Positions 9,222-18,722 of a stretch of DNA of 64,000 nt are shown here, piece after piece. How positions within the stretch are numbered: position 1 is the stretch's first letter; each line of letters starts with the position of its first letter. The notes under the pieces are model-generated. The model searched no databases. It was not told where the DNA came from and was given only the letters and a program-made list of their open reading frames with translations. A program made the position numbers and the translations under genes. The stretch spans positions 5,022,001 to 5,086,000 of the forward strand of contig NZ_CP159534.1 in the NCBI RefSeq assembly GCF_040529335.1, in the 5' to 3' direction. This DNA comes from Streptomyces sp. HUAS MG91 (GTDB taxonomy: Bacteria; Actinomycetota; Actinomycetes; Streptomycetales; Streptomycetaceae).

Positions 9222-9432
9222 TCCCCTAGTTGGGATTATTTGGATCTCTCGGTAAGTAAAGGGTCGGCAGTGGCCCCCGCTCTCATGGCTTAGGCTGGGA
9301 GGGTTGGGCGCTTCTGCCGCCCTGACCGACTTACTACGCCGTAGGTCCCCGCGCCGCACCCGTCCCGCCCCTGTGTGGGGAGAGGGATGGCGCATACAGG
9401 AAACCCCGGCGAGAGAGGCCGAAGGCCAATTC
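9222..9432 (+). other. Unusually long spacer inside the spc cluster (rpsZ-rpsH)
   Basis: A 211-nt non-coding gap between two genes that are normally within a few tens of nucleotides. The first part is AT-richer than the surroundings (GGGATTATTTGG near 9231). I see no strong hairpin and no consensus promoter. An open frame runs through it in phase with rpsH from 9304, but has no ribosome-binding site. It may contain the S8 feedback site known for spc operons elsewhere, but I could not identify one. Confidence 0.4.
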
Positions 9433-9831
9433 ATGACCATGACTGATCCGATCGCAGACATGCTTACGCGTCTGCGGAACGCGAACTCGGCGTACCACGA
9501 CACCGTGGCTATGCCGCACAGCAAGATCAAGTCGCACATCGCCGAGATCCTCCAGCAGGAGGGTTTCATCACCGGCTGGAAGGTCGAGGACGCCGAGGTC
9601 GGCAAGAACCTCGTCCTCGAGCTGAAGTTCGGCCCGAACCGTGAGCGTTCGATCGCCGGCATCAAGCGCATCTCCAAGCCGGGTCTGCGCGTTTACGCGA
9701 AGTCCACCAACCTGCCGAAGGTCCTCGGTGGCCTGGGCGTGGCGATCATCTCCACGTCGCACGGTCTCCTGACCGGCCAGCAGGCAGGCAAGAAGGGCGT
9801 GGGTGGGGAAGTCCTCGCCTACGTCTGGTAG
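9433..9831 (+). CDS. rpsH: 30S ribosomal protein S8
   Basis: 132 residues from the ATG at 9433 ([20 protein letters not shown]), matching the family length; an in-frame extension upstream to 9304 is not S8-like. S8 binds the central domain of 16S rRNA and represses the spc operon in E. coli. The C-terminal block [20 protein letters not shown] is diagnostic. Confidence 0.98.
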   Translation: MTMTDPIADMLTRLRNANSAYHDTVAMPHSKIKSHIAEILQQEGFITGWKVEDAEVGKNLVLELKFGPNRERSIAGIKRISKPGLRVYAKSTNLPKVLGGLGVAIISTSHGLLTGQQAGKKGVGGEVLAYVW

Positions 9832-9856
9832 CGGAAGGGAACAGGAGGAAACAGCT

Positions 9857-10396
9857 ATGTCGCGTATTGGCAAGCTCCCCATCACGGTTCCCGCCGGCGT
9901 GGACGTCACCATCGACGGCCAGACGGTCACGGTCAAGGGCTCCAAGGGAACCCTGACGCACACCGTCGTGGCGCCGATCGAGATCGCCAAGGGCGAGGAC
10001 GGCGTCCTGAACGTCACCCGCCCCAACGACGAGCGTCAGAACAAGGCCCTGCACGGCCTGTCCCGCACGCTGGTGGCGAACATGATCACCGGCGTGACCA
10101 CGGGTTACGTGAAGAAGCTCGAGATCAGCGGTGTCGGTTACCGCGTCCTGGCGAAGGGCTCCAACCTGGAGTTCTCGCTCGGCTACAGCCACTCGATCAC
10201 GGTCGAGGCGCCCGAGGGCATCTCGTTCAAGGTCGAGTCGCCGACCAAGTTCTCGGTCGAGGGCATCGACAAGCAGAAGGTCGGCGAGGTTGCGGCCAAC
10301 ATCCGCAAGCTGCGCAAGCCCGACCCGTACAAGGCCAAGGGCGTCAAGTACGAAGGCGAAGTCATCCGCCGCAAGGTCGGAAAGGCGGGTAAGTAA
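9857..10396 (+). CDS. rplF: 50S ribosomal protein L6
   Basis: 179 residues from the ATG at 9857, preceded by a perfect AGGAGGAA ribosome-binding site. It starts [17 protein letters not shown] and has the C-terminal signature [21 protein letters not shown]6 lies at the base of the L7/L12 stalk near the sarcin-ricin loop. It is 25 nt after rpsH and 3 nt before rplR. Confidence 0.99.
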   Translation: MSRIGKLPITVPAGVDVTIDGQTVTVKGSKGTLTHTVVAPIEIAKGEDGVLNVTRPNDERQNKALHGLSRTLVANMITGVTTGYVKKLEISGVGYRVLAKGSNLEFSLGYSHSITVEAPEGISFKVESPTKFSVEGIDKQKVGEVAANIRKLRKPDPYKAKGVKYEGEVIRRKVGKAGK

Positions 10397-10399
10397 GCC

Positions 10400-10783
10400 A
10401 TGGCATACGGTCAGAAGATCGCTAAGGGCGACGCTTACAAGCGTGCGGCTATCAAGCGCCGCCACATCCGTATCCGTAAGCACATCTCGGGTACGGCCGA
10501 GCGTCCGCGCCTGGTCGTGACGCGCTCGAACCGCAACATCGTGGCCCAGGTCATCGACGACGTTAAGGGTCACACCCTCGCGTCCGCGTCGACCCTGGAC
10601 ACCTCGATCCGCGGTGGCGAGGGCGACAAGTCCGCGCAGGCCAAGTCGGTCGGCGCCCTGGTCGCCGAGCGCGCCAAGGCCGCCGGTGTCGAGGCTGTCG
10701 TGTTCGACCGTGGTGGTAACCAGTACGCCGGGCGCATCGCTGCCCTGGCGGACGCCGCCCGCGAAGCCGGCCTGAAGTTCTGA
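10400..10783 (+). CDS. rplR: 50S ribosomal protein L18
   Basis: 127 residues. L18 binds 5S rRNA with L5 and places it in the central protuberance. Diagnostic regions are [33 protein letters not shown] and the end [20 protein letters not shown]. The preceding ATG overlaps no other gene; spacing to rplF is 3 nt. Confidence 0.99.
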   Translation: MAYGQKIAKGDAYKRAAIKRRHIRIRKHISGTAERPRLVVTRSNRNIVAQVIDDVKGHTLASASTLDTSIRGGEGDKSAQAKSVGALVAERAKAAGVEAVVFDRGGNQYAGRIAALADAAREAGLKF

Positions 10784-10824
10784 GCCGGTTCCGTAGCTAG
10801 CGGAAACAGAGAGAGGTAATTCCA

Positions 10825-11430
10825 ATGGCTGGACCCCAGCGCCGCGGTGGCGGTGCCGGTGGCGGCGAGCGGCGGGACCGGAAGGGTCGCGACGGTGGCG
10901 CTGCTGCCGCCGAGAAGACCGCGTACGTTGAGCGCGTTGTCGCGATCAACCGCGTCGCCAAGGTTGTGAAGGGTGGTCGTCGCTTCAGCTTCACCGCGCT
11001 GGTCGTGGTGGGCGACGGTGACGGCACCGTGGGTGTCGGTTACGGCAAGGCCAAGGAGGTGCCGGCCGCCATCGCCAAGGGTGTTGAGGAGGCCAAGAAG
11101 CACTTCTTCAAGGTCCCCCGTATCCAGGGCACCATCCCGCACCCGATCCAGGGTGAGAAGGCTGCCGGCGTCGTGCTGCTCAAGCCCGCGTCCCCGGGTA
11201 CCGGTGTTATCGCCGGTGGTCCGGTGCGCGCCGTGCTCGAGTGCGCCGGCGTTCACGACATCCTGTCGAAGTCCCTGGGCTCCGACAACGCGATCAACAT
11301 CGTGCACGCGACCGTGGAGGCCCTCCGTGGCCTGCAGCGCCCCGAGGAGATCGCGGCCCGCCGTGGTCTGCCCCTCGAGGACGTCGCCCCCGCGGCTCTG
11401 CTCCGTGCGCGTGCCGGGGCTGGTGCGTAA
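10825..11430 (+). CDS. rpsE: 30S ribosomal protein S5
   Basis: 201 residues, longer than the 166 of E. coli. The first ~35 residues are a Gly/Arg-rich extension ([20 protein letters not shown]). The core has [20 protein letters not shown] and the double-stranded RNA-binding motif, then [21 protein letters not shown]5 is at the mRNA entry tunnel and affects fidelity; spectinomycin-resistance changes fall in this protein. The TAATG stop overlaps rpmD. Confidence 0.99.
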   Translation: MAGPQRRGGGAGGGERRDRKGRDGGAAAAEKTAYVERVVAINRVAKVVKGGRRFSFTALVVVGDGDGTVGVGYGKAKEVPAAIAKGVEEAKKHFFKVPRIQGTIPHPIQGEKAAGVVLLKPASPGTGVIAGGPVRAVLECAGVHDILSKSLGSDNAINIVHATVEALRGLQRPEEIAARRGLPLEDVAPAALLRARAGAGA

Positions 11431-11609
11431 TGGCGCAGCTCAAGATCACGCAGGTGAAGTCGTACATCGGCAGCAAGCAGAACCACCGTGACACCCTGCG
11501 TTCCCTTGGTCTCAAGGGCATCAACACGCAGGTCGTCAAGGAGGACCGCCCCGAGTTCCGCGGCATGGTGCACACCGTCCGCCACCTCGTGACGGTTGAG
11601 GAGGTCTGA
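11430..11609 (+). CDS. rpmD: 50S ribosomal protein L30
   Basis: 59 residues; ATG overlaps the rpsE stop. Small protein near 5S rRNA with the conserved core [20 protein letters not shown] followed by [14 protein letters not shown]. Present in most bacteria though dispensable in some. It is 2 nt before rplO. Confidence 0.98.
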   Translation: MAQLKITQVKSYIGSKQNHRDTLRSLGLKGINTQVVKEDRPEFRGMVHTVRHLVTVEEV

Positions 11610-11611
11610 TC

Positions 11612-12067
11612 ATGGCGGAGAACAACCCGCTGAAGATCCACAACCTCCGTCCGGCCCCCGGTGCCAAGACCGCGAAGACCCGTGTCGGTCGTGGTGAGGC
11701 GTCGAAGGGTAAGACGGCCGGTCGTGGTACCAAGGGCACGAAGGCCCGTTACCAGGTTCCGGAGCGCTTCGAGGGTGGCCAGATGCCCCTCCACATGCGT
11801 CTCCCGAAGCTGAAGGGCTTCAAGAACCCCTTCAAGGTCGAGTTCCAGGTCGTGAACCTGGACAAGCTCGCCTCGCTGTACCCCGAGGGTGGCGAAGTCA
11901 CCGTCGAGGGTCTGGTGGAGAAGGGTGCTGTCCGCAAGAACAGCCTCGTCAAGGTCCTCGGCCAGGGCGAGATCACCGTGGCGCTGCAGGTGACGGTCGA
12001 CGCCGTCTCCGGCTCCGCCAAGGAGAAGATCACCGCCGCCGGCGGTACGGTCACCGAGCTCGTCTGA
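11612..12067 (+). CDS. rplO: 50S ribosomal protein L15
   Basis: 151 residues. The Gly/Lys/Arg-rich N-terminal extension that penetrates the 50S subunit is intact ([20 protein letters not shown]), followed by [21 protein letters not shown]15 is a late assembly protein. It ends the spc ribosomal-protein block; a strong hairpin follows 38 nt later. Confidence 0.99.
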   Translation: MAENNPLKIHNLRPAPGAKTAKTRVGRGEASKGKTAGRGTKGTKARYQVPERFEGGQMPLHMRLPKLKGFKNPFKVEFQVVNLDKLASLYPEGGEVTVEGLVEKGAVRKNSLVKVLGQGEITVALQVTVDAVSGSAKEKITAAGGTVTELV

Positions 12068-12105
12068 GTCCATCGGACGACGTCTCGATGACGTGAACGA
12101 TCCCG

Positions 12106-12140
12106 ACCGGGGATACCCCAACAAAAGGGGTATCCCCGGT
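12106..12140 (+). terminator. Strong hairpin between rplO and secY
   Basis: A perfect 14-bp stem, ACCGGGGATACCCC (12106-12119) with GGGGTATCCCCGGT (12127-12140), loop AACAAAA. Further pairing (AACGA at 12097, TCGTT at 12144) can extend it. No long U-run follows. It probably attenuates or ends the spc transcript. A possible secY -10 (TAAGGT, 12171-12176) lies downstream, with a weak -35. Confidence 0.75.
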
Positions 12141-12305
12141 TGGTCGTTCCTAGGGGGGCAGGTACGCCGGTAAGGTGGCGTCCGCTGTTAATTTCTGGGA
12201 TCTGTGTGCCCCCGGCACCAATCACGGACCTTGACCGTTACGTATTCGTCGAATCCTCAAGACCGTCACCTCTGACGCACGCGCGCGGGGGTCGCAGGAG
12301 GCACC

Positions 12306-13619
12306 GTGCTCACCGCGTTCGCCCGGGCGTTCAAGACGCCCGACCTGCGCAAGAAGCTGCTCTTCACGTTGGGCATCATCGTGATCTACCGGCTCGGGGC
12401 GCACATCCCGATCCCCGGCGTGGATTACTCGAGCGTCCAGACGTGCATGGACCAGTCCAGCTCCACGACCGGCCTGTTCGGCCTGGTCAACATGTTCAGT
12501 GGTGGCGCGCTGCTCCAGATCACGGTCTTCGCGCTCGGCATCATGCCGTACATCACCGCGAGCATCATTCTGCAGCTGCTCACCGTGGTGATCCCGCGTC
12601 TGGAGGCCCTCAAGAAGGAGGGTCAGGCCGGTACGGCGAAGATCACGCAGTACACGCGCTACCTGACCGTGGCTCTCGCCATCCTCCAGGGCACCGGCCT
12701 GGTGGCCACCGCCCGGACCGGCGCGCTCTTCCAGGGCTGCTCCGTCGCGAGCCAGATCGTCCCGGACCAGTCGATCTTCATCACCGTCACCATGGTCATC
12801 GTCATGACCGCCGGCACCTGCGTGATGATGTGGCTCGGTGAGCTGATCACCGACCGCGGCATCGGCAACGGCATGTCGATCCTGATGTTCATCTCGATCG
12901 CGGCCAGCTTCCCGGCCTCGCTGTGGGCCATCAAGCAGCAGGGCTCGCTGGCCGACGGCTGGATCGAGTTCGGCACCGTCATCCTCGTCGGCCTGGTCAT
13001 GGTCGGCCTGGTGGTCTTCGTCGAGCAGGCCCAGCGCCGTATCCCGGTCCAGTACGCGAAGCGCATGATCGGGCGCCGGTCCTACGGCGGTACGTCTACG
13101 TACATCCCGCTCAAGGTGAACCAGGCGGGTGTGATCCCTGTCATCTTCGCCTCGTCGCTCCTCTACATCCCGGCACTCGTCGCCCAGTTCGCGGGCGGCA
13201 ACTCCAGCTGGAAGCTGTGGATCGACGACCACCTGACCAAGGGAAATCACCCGATTTACATCGTCACGTACTTCCTCCTGATCGTTTTCTTCGCGTTCTT
13301 CTACGTGGCGATCTCGTTCAACCCCGAGGAAGTCGCGGACAACATGAAGAAGTATGGTGGCTTCATCCCGGGCATCCGGGCTGGCCGACCGACCGCTGAG
13401 TACCTTTCGTACGTGCTCAACCGGATCACCTGGCCGGGTTCGCTGTACTTGGGTCTGATCGCTCTCGTACCGACGATGGCGTTGGTTGGTTTCGGGGCAA
13501 GCCAGAACTTCCCGTTCGGCGGCACCAGCATCCTCATCATCGTGGGTGTGGGGCTGGAGACGGTGAAGCAGATCGAGAGCCAGCTCCAGCAGCGCAATTA
13601 CGAAGGGTTCCTCCGCTGA
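12306..13619 (+). CDS. secY: Preprotein translocase subunit SecY
   Basis: 437 residues with ten predicted membrane helices. SecY forms the protein-conducting channel with SecE and SecG. Recognisable pieces are [20 protein letters not shown] at the start, the plug-side [20 protein letters not shown], and the cytoplasmic loop [23 protein letters not shown] start preceded by GGAGGCACC. The 238-nt gap after rplO suggests partly independent expression. The stop overlaps the adk ATG. Confidence 0.98.
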   Translation: MLTAFARAFKTPDLRKKLLFTLGIIVIYRLGAHIPIPGVDYSSVQTCMDQSSSTTGLFGLVNMFSGGALLQITVFALGIMPYITASIILQLLTVVIPRLEALKKEGQAGTAKITQYTRYLTVALAILQGTGLVATARTGALFQGCSVASQIVPDQSIFITVTMVIVMTAGTCVMMWLGELITDRGIGNGMSILMFISIAASFPASLWAIKQQGSLADGWIEFGTVILVGLVMVGLVVFVEQAQRRIPVQYAKRMIGRRSYGGTSTYIPLKVNQAGVIPVIFASSLLYIPALVAQFAGGNSSWKLWIDDHLTKGNHPIYIVTYFLLIVFFAFFYVAISFNPEEVADNMKKYGGFIPGIRAGRPTAEYLSYVLNRITWPGSLYLGLIALVPTMALVGFGASQNFPFGGTSILIIVGVGLETVKQIESQLQQRNYEGFLR

Positions 13620-14266
13620 TGCGAATCGTCCTCGTCGGGCCGCCCGGGGCTGGCAAGGGAACGCAGGCCGCGTTCCTCGCCCAGAACCTGTCGATCCCGC
13701 ACATCTCCACGGGCGACCTCTTCCGTGCCAACATCAGCCAGGGCACGGATCTCGGCAAGCAGGCGAAGTCCTACATGGACGCGGGCCAGCTGGTACCGGA
13801 CGAGGTCACCATCGGGATGGCCAAGGACCGCATGGAACAGCCGGACGCCGTGAACGGCTTCCTGCTCGACGGCTTCCCTCGCAACGTCTCGCAGGCCGAG
13901 GCGCTCGACGTCGCCCTCAAGGCCGACGACGTGAAGCTGGACGCGGTCCTGGACCTGGAGGTCCCCGAGGACGAGGTGGTCAAGCGCATCGCCGGCCGCC
14001 GCATCTGCCGCAACGAATCGGCGCACGTCTTCCACGTCGTGTACAAGCAGCCCGCGACCGAGGGCGTCTGTGACGTCTGCGGCGGCGAGCTGTACCAGCG
14101 CGACGACGACAAGGAAGAGACCGTCCGCAAGCGGCTGGAGGTCTACCACACCCAGACCGAGCCGATCATCGACTACTACCGGGAGCAGGGGCTCGTCGTG
14201 ACGATCTCCGCCCTCGGCAAGGTCGAGGAGGTCACGGCGCGGGCCATGGTGGCCCTGGGACGCTAG
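13619..14266 (+). CDS. adk: Adenylate kinase
   Basis: 215 residues. Catalyses ATP + AMP to 2 ADP. The P-loop [10 protein letters not shown] is at residues 7-16, the AMP-binding segment [10 protein letters not shown] follows, and [13 protein letters not shown] is conserved. The LID (about 125-160) has a zinc-type CDVCGG pair and one upstream Cys, but the second Cys of the first pair is replaced (CRNES), so zinc binding may use another ligand. It is translationally coupled to secY, a common pairing. Confidence 0.98.
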   Translation: MRIVLVGPPGAGKGTQAAFLAQNLSIPHISTGDLFRANISQGTDLGKQAKSYMDAGQLVPDEVTIGMAKDRMEQPDAVNGFLLDGFPRNVSQAEALDVALKADDVKLDAVLDLEVPEDEVVKRIAGRRICRNESAHVFHVVYKQPATEGVCDVCGGELYQRDDDKEETVRKRLEVYHTQTEPIIDYYREQGLVVTISALGKVEEVTARAMVALGR

Positions 14267-14292
14267 TCCCGTCGCACGTCTGTACGTGGCTG

Positions 14293-14326
14293 AGGCCGCG
14301 GTTCCCCGTCCGGGGGGCCGCGGCCT
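14293..14326 (+). terminator. Hairpin after adk
   Basis: AGGCCGCGG (14293-14301) pairs with CCGCGGCCT (14318-14326); inside it CCCCG and CGGGG can pair further. It lies 26 nt after adk. Just downstream, GGTGTACGTACACC (14334-14347) is a perfect 14-bp palindrome ahead of map that could be an operator. Confidence 0.6.
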
Positions 14327-14378
14327 TAGTGTTGGTGTACGTACACCTCGTACCGGATGACGGAGAGCGCAGGCCCCC

Positions 14379-15215
14379 ATGGTGCAGATCAAGACCCCCG
14401 ACCAGATTCGCAAGATGCGGGAGGCGGGGCTTGTCGTCGCGGCGATCCACGCCGCGACCCGTGAGGCGGCCGTGCCCGGCGCCACCACCCGGGACCTGGA
14501 CGAGGTGGCGCGCAAGGTGCTCGACGAGCACGGCGCGAAGTCGAACTTCCTGGGCTACGGCGGGTTCCCCGCCACCATCTGCACCTCGAAGAACGAGGTC
14601 GTGGTCCACGGCATCCCGAGCGAGAAGGTCGTCCTGGAGGACGGCGACATCATCTCCATCGACTGCGGCGCGATCGTGGACGGCTGGCACGGCGACGCCG
14701 CGTACACCGCGTTCGTCGGTTCCGGTCACGCACCGGAGCTGATCGAGCTGTCCCGGGTGACCGAGGAGTCGATGTGGGCCGGTATCGCGGCCATGAAGGC
14801 CGGTAACCGCCTGGTGGACATCTCGCGGGCCATCGAGACGTACATCCGCCGCCAGCCCAAGCCCGGCGGCGGCAAGTACGGCATCGTCGAGGACTACGGC
14901 GGCCACGGCATCGGCACCGAGATGCACATGGACCCGCACCTCCTGAACTATGTCGAGCGCCGCCGCGGCAAGGGCCCGAAGCTGGTCCCCGGCTTCTGCC
15001 TCGCCATCGAGCCCATGGTCGCCCTGGGCACCCCCCGTACGGCGGTCCTGGAGGACGACTGGACCGTGGTCTCCACGGACGGCACCTGGTCCTCCCACTG
15101 GGAGCACTCGGTGGCGGTGACGGAGGAGGGCCCCCTGGTCCTGACGGCACCTGATGGCGGCAAGGCGAAGCTGGCGGAGATGGGGATCACGGCCGCGCCC
15201 GATCCGCTGGGGTGA
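14379..15215 (+). CDS. map: Type I methionine aminopeptidase
   Basis: 278 residues. Removes the N-terminal Met from nascent proteins. All metal ligands can be placed: Asp in SIDCGAIVDGW, Asp in HGDAAYT, His in GGHGIGTEMH, Glu in LAIEPMV and Glu in SSHWEHSVAV; the substrate-side His lies in VVHGIPS. It is in its usual place after adk, separated by a hairpin. Streptomycetes often have additional copies elsewhere. Confidence 0.98.
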   Translation: MVQIKTPDQIRKMREAGLVVAAIHAATREAAVPGATTRDLDEVARKVLDEHGAKSNFLGYGGFPATICTSKNEVVVHGIPSEKVVLEDGDIISIDCGAIVDGWHGDAAYTAFVGSGHAPELIELSRVTEESMWAGIAAMKAGNRLVDISRAIETYIRRQPKPGGGKYGIVEDYGGHGIGTEMHMDPHLLNYVERRRGKGPKLVPGFCLAIEPMVALGTPRTAVLEDDWTVVSTDGTWSSHWEHSVAVTEEGPLVLTAPDGGKAKLAEMGITAAPDPLG

Positions 15216-15271
15216 AAAAGGGGCCCGAGTGGCGGGCTTAGTGATCTCTCTGGTAGGGGAGAATCCCTGGA

Positions 15272-15301
15272 TTCGTCTTTCCGGGGGTACTGACGTAGAC
15301 T
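15272..15301 (+). promoter_or_regulatory. Probable infA promoter
   Basis: TAGACT (15296-15301) is a good -10; the best -35 is TTCGTC (15272-15277) at 18 bp, a weak match. It lies 79 nt before the infA start and would let infA-rpmJ be made independently of map. Confidence 0.45.
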
Positions 15302-15380
15302 GACGCGTCGGCTCTCGTGTATTGGCATGTCTGCATGCGAAGCGGGAGTCGATCAAGGTAGTCGATTCGAAGGGCGAAGC

Positions 15381-15602
15381 GTGGCCAAGAAGCAAGGTGC
15401 CATCGAGATCGAGGGCACTGTCGTCGAGTCTCTTCCGAACGCCATGTTCAAGGTCGAGCTCCAGAACGGCCACCAGGTCCTGGCACACATCAGCGGCAAG
15501 ATGCGCATGCACTACATCCGTATCCTCCCTGACGACCGGGTCGTGGTGGAGCTGTCTCCGTACGACCTGACGCGTGGCCGGATCGTCTACCGGTACAAGT
15601 AG
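15381..15602 (+). CDS. infA: Translation initiation factor IF-1
   Basis: 73 residues from the GTG at 15381, preceded by GAAGGGCG. An in-frame extension to 15327 lacks IF-1 similarity. IF-1 is a single S1/OB domain binding the ribosomal A site during initiation. Diagnostic: [37 protein letters not shown] and the end GRIVYRYK. Followed after 59 nt by rpmJ. Confidence 0.99.
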   Translation: MAKKQGAIEIEGTVVESLPNAMFKVELQNGHQVLAHISGKMRMHYIRILPDDRVVVELSPYDLTRGRIVYRYK

Positions 15603-15661
15603 ATCTTGCCCGAGTCCCGCTTCCTGCGGGCCGCCGGCAACTGACCCGGAGAACCTCACCC

Positions 15662-15775
15662 ATGAAGGTCAAGCCGAGCGTCAAGAAGATCTGCGACAAG
15701 TGCAGGGTGATCCGCCGTCACGGCCGGGTCATGGTGATCTGCGACAACCCGCGCCACAAGCAGCGCCAGGGCTGA
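15662..15775 (+). CDS. rpmJ: 50S ribosomal protein L36
   Basis: 37 residues. Zinc-ribbon form of L36: ligands are the CDKC pair, the later Cys in VICDNP and His in PRHKQRQG. It contacts domains II, V and VI of 23S rRNA late in assembly. Streptomycetes commonly carry a zinc-free paralogue elsewhere. Start ATG follows CCGGAGAACCTCACC. Confidence 0.98.
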   Translation: MKVKPSVKKICDKCRVIRRHGRVMVICDNPRHKQRQG

Positions 15776-15973
15776 CGCACGACTGACTGCAGTTCGTTCG
15801 CAGAGATTCGCGCGACGCACGCAACACATTGAGTACATACGCAGAGCCCGCCGGCGGTGGATCACTCCACCGTGGCGACACCCTCAGTCGGAGGCTGAGG
15901 ACCCAGGTAGTACCTGATACGGCGCCTGGGGCCGGTTCTGCTGCAGACCTCCGAATATCAACAGGAGCCATGA
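15776..15973 (+). promoter_or_regulatory. Structured spacer ahead of rpsM
   Basis: 198 nt without a gene. It contains two short hairpins: GGTGGA (15856-15861) with TCCACC (15866-15871), and CCTCAG (15882-15887) with CTGAGG (15895-15900). It may be the rpsM leader with a feedback or promoter role; no consensus promoter could be assigned. Confidence 0.4.
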
Positions 15974-16354
15974 ATGGCACGCGTTGAAGGCGTTGACCTC
16001 CCGCGCGACAAGCGCATCGAGGTCGCCCTCACCTACGTGTTCGGCATCGGGCGTACGCGCGCCCAGCTGACGCTGGACACGGTCGGTATCGACCGCAACA
16101 TCCGTGTTCGCGACCTGAGCGAGGAAGACCTCGTCAAGATCCGCGAGTACGTGGACCAGAACTTCCAGACCGAGGGTGACCTCCGTCGCGAGATCCAGGC
16201 CGACATCCGCCGCAAGGTCGAGATCGGCTGCTACCAGGGTCTGCGCCACCGTCGTGGTCTGCCGGTCCGCGGCCAGCGCACCAGCACGAACGCTCGTACC
16301 CGCAAGGGCCCGCGTCGCGCCATCGCCGGCAAGAAGAAGCCGGGCAAGAAGTAG
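15974..16354 (+). CDS. rpsM: 30S ribosomal protein S13
   Basis: 126 residues. S13 is in the 30S head, contacts P-site tRNA through its C-terminal tail and forms bridges to L5. Diagnostic: [20 protein letters not shown], the helix-hairpin-helix region, and [20 protein letters not shown] with a basic tail. RBS AACAGGAGCC precedes the ATG. Confidence 0.99.
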   Translation: MARVEGVDLPRDKRIEVALTYVFGIGRTRAQLTLDTVGIDRNIRVRDLSEEDLVKIREYVDQNFQTEGDLRREIQADIRRKVEIGCYQGLRHRRGLPVRGQRTSTNARTRKGPRRAIAGKKKPGKK

Positions 16355-16418
16355 TCCTCAGCGGACGCTTTTCAGCGGTCTTCGCTGTAGGACCGACCAC
16401 CTCCCGTAGGAGAACGAC

Positions 16419-16823
16419 ATGCCCCCCAAGGGACGTCAGGGCGCTGCCAAGAAGGTGCGCCGCAAGGAAAAGAAGAACGTCGCTCACGGCCACGCGCACA
16501 TCAAGAGCACGTTCAACAACACGATCGTGTCCATCACGGACCCGACCGGCAACGTGATCTCGTGGGCCTCCGCCGGCCACGTCGGCTTCAAGGGTTCGCG
16601 CAAGTCGACCCCGTTCGCCGCGCAGATGGCCGCCGAGTCGGCCGCCCGTCGCGCGCAGGAGCACGGCATGCGCAAGGTCGACGTGTTCGTCAAGGGCCCG
16701 GGTTCGGGTCGCGAGACCGCCATCCGTTCGCTCCAGGCGACCGGTCTTGAGGTCGGCTCCATCCAGGACGTCACGCCCACCCCGCACAACGGCTGCCGTC
16801 CGCCCAAGCGTCGCCGCGTCTGA
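16419..16823 (+). CDS. rpsK: 30S ribosomal protein S11
   Basis: 134 residues. S11 lines the platform near the E site. Conserved: [35 protein letters not shown] and the C terminus [26 protein letters not shown]. The gene that normally follows, rpsD (S4), is absent; rpoA comes next, as is usual in streptomycetes. Confidence 0.99.
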   Translation: MPPKGRQGAAKKVRRKEKKNVAHGHAHIKSTFNNTIVSITDPTGNVISWASAGHVGFKGSRKSTPFAAQMAAESAARRAQEHGMRKVDVFVKGPGSGRETAIRSLQATGLEVGSIQDVTPTPHNGCRPPKRRRV

Positions 16824-16855
16824 TCTGACGTACGACTGCTTGGTCTGAGGTTTTC

Positions 16856-16887
16856 GGGCGGTACGGCTCTTTCGGGCCGTGCCGCCC
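16856..16887 (+). terminator. Hairpin between rpsK and rpoA
   Basis: GGGCGGTACGGC (16856-16867) pairs with GCCGTGCCGCCC (16876-16887) with one G-U wobble, loop of 8 nt. No U-run. It lies 33 nt after rpsK and 60 nt before rpoA, so it probably reduces or processes the transcript rather than ending it. Confidence 0.55.
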
Positions 16888-16947
16888 GTACCCTTGATTT
16901 ATCTCAGGGCATCAAATAGTGGGTGCCCCTGACTGAAGGATCGCAAC

Positions 16948-17970
16948 ATGCTGATTGCTCAGCGTCCCTCGTTGACCGAAGAGGTCGTCGACGAGTTCCG
17001 CTCCCGGTTCGTCATCGAGCCGCTGGAGCCGGGCTTCGGCTACACCCTCGGCAACTCCCTCCGCCGCACCCTCCTCTCGTCGATCCCCGGCGCTGCTGTC
17101 ACCAGCATCCGCATCGACGGTGTCCTGCACGAGTTCACCACCGTGCCGGGCGTCAAGGAGGACGTCACCGACCTCATCCTCAACATCAAGCAGCTGGTCG
17201 TCTCCTCGGAGCACGACGAGCCGGTCGTGATGTACCTGCGCAAGCAGGGCCCGGGTCTGGTCACCGCCGCCGACATCGCGCCCCCGGCCGGTGTCGAGGT
17301 GCACAACCCCGACCTCGTCCTCGCCACGCTCAACGGCAAGGGCAAGCTGGAGATGGAGCTGACCGTCGAGCGCGGTCGCGGTTACGTCTCCGCCGTGCAG
17401 AACAAGCAGGTCGGTCAGGAGATCGGGCGCATCCCGGTCGACTCGATCTACTCGCCGGTTCTCAAGGTCACGTACAAGGTCGAGGCCACGCGTGTCGAGC
17501 AGCGGACCGACTTCGACAAGCTGATCGTCGACGTCGAGACCAAGCAGGCCATGCGTCCCCGTGACGCCATGGCGTCCGCCGGCAAGACCCTGGTCGAGCT
17601 GTTCGGTCTCGCCCGCGAGCTGAACATCGACGCCGAGGGCATCGACATGGGTCCGTCCCCGACGGACGCCGCCCTGGCCGCCGATCTGGCGCTGCCGATC
17701 GAGGAGCTCGAGCTCACCGTTCGGTCGTACAACTGCCTCAAGCGCGAGGGCATCCACTCCGTGGGTGAGCTCGTCGCCCGCTCCGAGGCCGACCTGCTCG
17801 ACATCCGCAACTTCGGTGCGAAGTCGATCGACGAGGTCAAGGCCAAGCTCGCCGGGATGGGTCTGGCGCTGAAGGACTCGCCTCCCGGGTTCGACCCGAC
17901 CGCCGCCGCCGATGCCTTCGGCGCGGACGACGACGCGGACGCGGGCTTCGTCGAGACCGAGCAGTACTAA
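16948..17970 (+). CDS. rpoA: RNA polymerase subunit alpha
   Basis: 340 residues. The N-terminal domain (about 1-230) dimerises and holds beta and beta': [20 protein letters not shown] and the [20 protein letters not shown] region. A linker leads to the C-terminal domain (about 245-315), which binds UP elements and activators: [19 protein letters not shown] and the HhH segment [20 protein letters not shown]. The acidic tail ends ETEQY. Single copy expected and essential. Confidence 0.99.
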   Translation: MLIAQRPSLTEEVVDEFRSRFVIEPLEPGFGYTLGNSLRRTLLSSIPGAAVTSIRIDGVLHEFTTVPGVKEDVTDLILNIKQLVVSSEHDEPVVMYLRKQGPGLVTAADIAPPAGVEVHNPDLVLATLNGKGKLEMELTVERGRGYVSAVQNKQVGQEIGRIPVDSIYSPVLKVTYKVEATRVEQRTDFDKLIVDVETKQAMRPRDAMASAGKTLVELFGLARELNIDAEGIDMGPSPTDAALAADLALPIEELELTVRSYNCLKREGIHSVGELVARSEADLLDIRNFGAKSIDEVKAKLAGMGLALKDSPPGFDPTAAADAFGADDDADAGFVETEQY

Positions 17971-18013
17971 GAGCTCGGGACCGGCTGTTTGATTTCGGCT
18001 GCCGACCGGCTTC

Positions 18014-18055
18014 GGCTGGTCGCGCAGTTCCCCGCGCCCCTTACGGGGCGCGGGG
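18014..18055 (+). repeat. Dispersed palindromic repeat, copy 1 (rpoA-rplQ)
   Basis: GGCTGGTCGCGCAGTT (18014-18029) then an 11-bp perfect hairpin: CCCCGCGCCCC (18030-18040), loop TTAC, GGGGCGCGGGG (18045-18055). It shares the core GCGCAGTTCCCCGCGCCCC with copies near 27.6, 32.3, 50.5 and 54.6 kb. It sits inside an operon and may act as an attenuator or mRNA-stabilising stem. Confidence 0.85.
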
Positions 18056-18135
18056 TCTCCGACGGGCAAACCCGCCCGCTCGGACACTGACCCCGGTACC
18101 TGATACGGCCGGGGCAGACACCAAGGAGAAACACC

Positions 18136-18642
18136 ATGCCGAAGCCCGCCAAGGGTGCCCGTCTGGGCGGCAGCGCCGCGCACGAGAAGCTGCTTCTCGC
18201 GAACCTCGCGAAGTCGCTCTTCGAGCACGGCAAGATCACGACGACCGAGGCGAAGGCCCGTCGTCTGCGTCCGTACGCGGAGCGTCTGGTCACCAAGGCG
18301 AAGAAGGGCGACCTTCACAACCGCCGTCAGGTGCTCACGGTCATCACGGACAAGAGCGTCGTCCACACGCTCTTCACCGAGATCGCCCCGCGCTACGAGA
18401 ACCGTCCGGGTGGCTACACCCGCATCACCAAGATCGGTAACCGCCGTGGCGACAACGCGCCCATGGCTGTCATCGAGCTGGTCGAGGCCCTGACGGTCGC
18501 GCAGCAGGCCACCGGTGAGGCCGAGGCCGCCACCAAGCGTGCCGCCAAGGACGCCGAGCCGAAGACCGAGGCTCCGGCCGAGGTCGTCGAGGACGCCAAG
18601 CCGGCCGACGAGGCCGCCGCTGAGGAGTCCAAGGACGCCTGA
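18136..18642 (+). CDS. rplQ: 50S ribosomal protein L17 with acidic Ala-rich tail
   Basis: 168 residues, longer than the ~120-127 of E. coli and Bacillus. The core has [39 protein letters not shown] and [20 protein letters not shown]. From about residue 125 a low-complexity Ala/Glu/Lys tail follows ([20 protein letters not shown]). Such tails are common in actinobacterial L17; function unknown. It ends the alpha group and is followed by an intrinsic terminator. Confidence 0.98.
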   Translation: MPKPAKGARLGGSAAHEKLLLANLAKSLFEHGKITTTEAKARRLRPYAERLVTKAKKGDLHNRRQVLTVITDKSVVHTLFTEIAPRYENRPGGYTRITKIGNRRGDNAPMAVIELVEALTVAQQATGEAEAATKRAAKDAEPKTEAPAEVVEDAKPADEAAAEESKDA

Positions 18643-18663
18643 GGCCCCGCGCCTCGCGTGTTG

Positions 18664-18696
18664 AGCGGGTCCGCCCTCCGGGGCGGGCCCGCTTTT
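18664..18696 (+). terminator. Intrinsic terminator after rplQ
   Basis: A 13-bp stem (18664-18676 with 18681-18693, one G-U pair), loop TCCG, followed by TTTT (18693-18696). This is the best-formed rho-independent terminator of the ribosomal-protein region. truA begins only 27 nt later. Confidence 0.8.
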
Positions 18697-18722
18697 CCCG
18701 TATCTGACGAGGGATTGTTGTT

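Noticed and set aside
9304..9432. N-terminal extension of S8
   Set aside because: The frame is open in phase with rpsH but has no ribosome-binding site and no S8-like sequence; the ATG at 9433 gives the normal length.
16419..17970. Missing rpsD as a deletion
   Set aside because: Streptomycetes normally carry rpsD away from the alpha operon, so its absence between rpsK and rpoA is expected.
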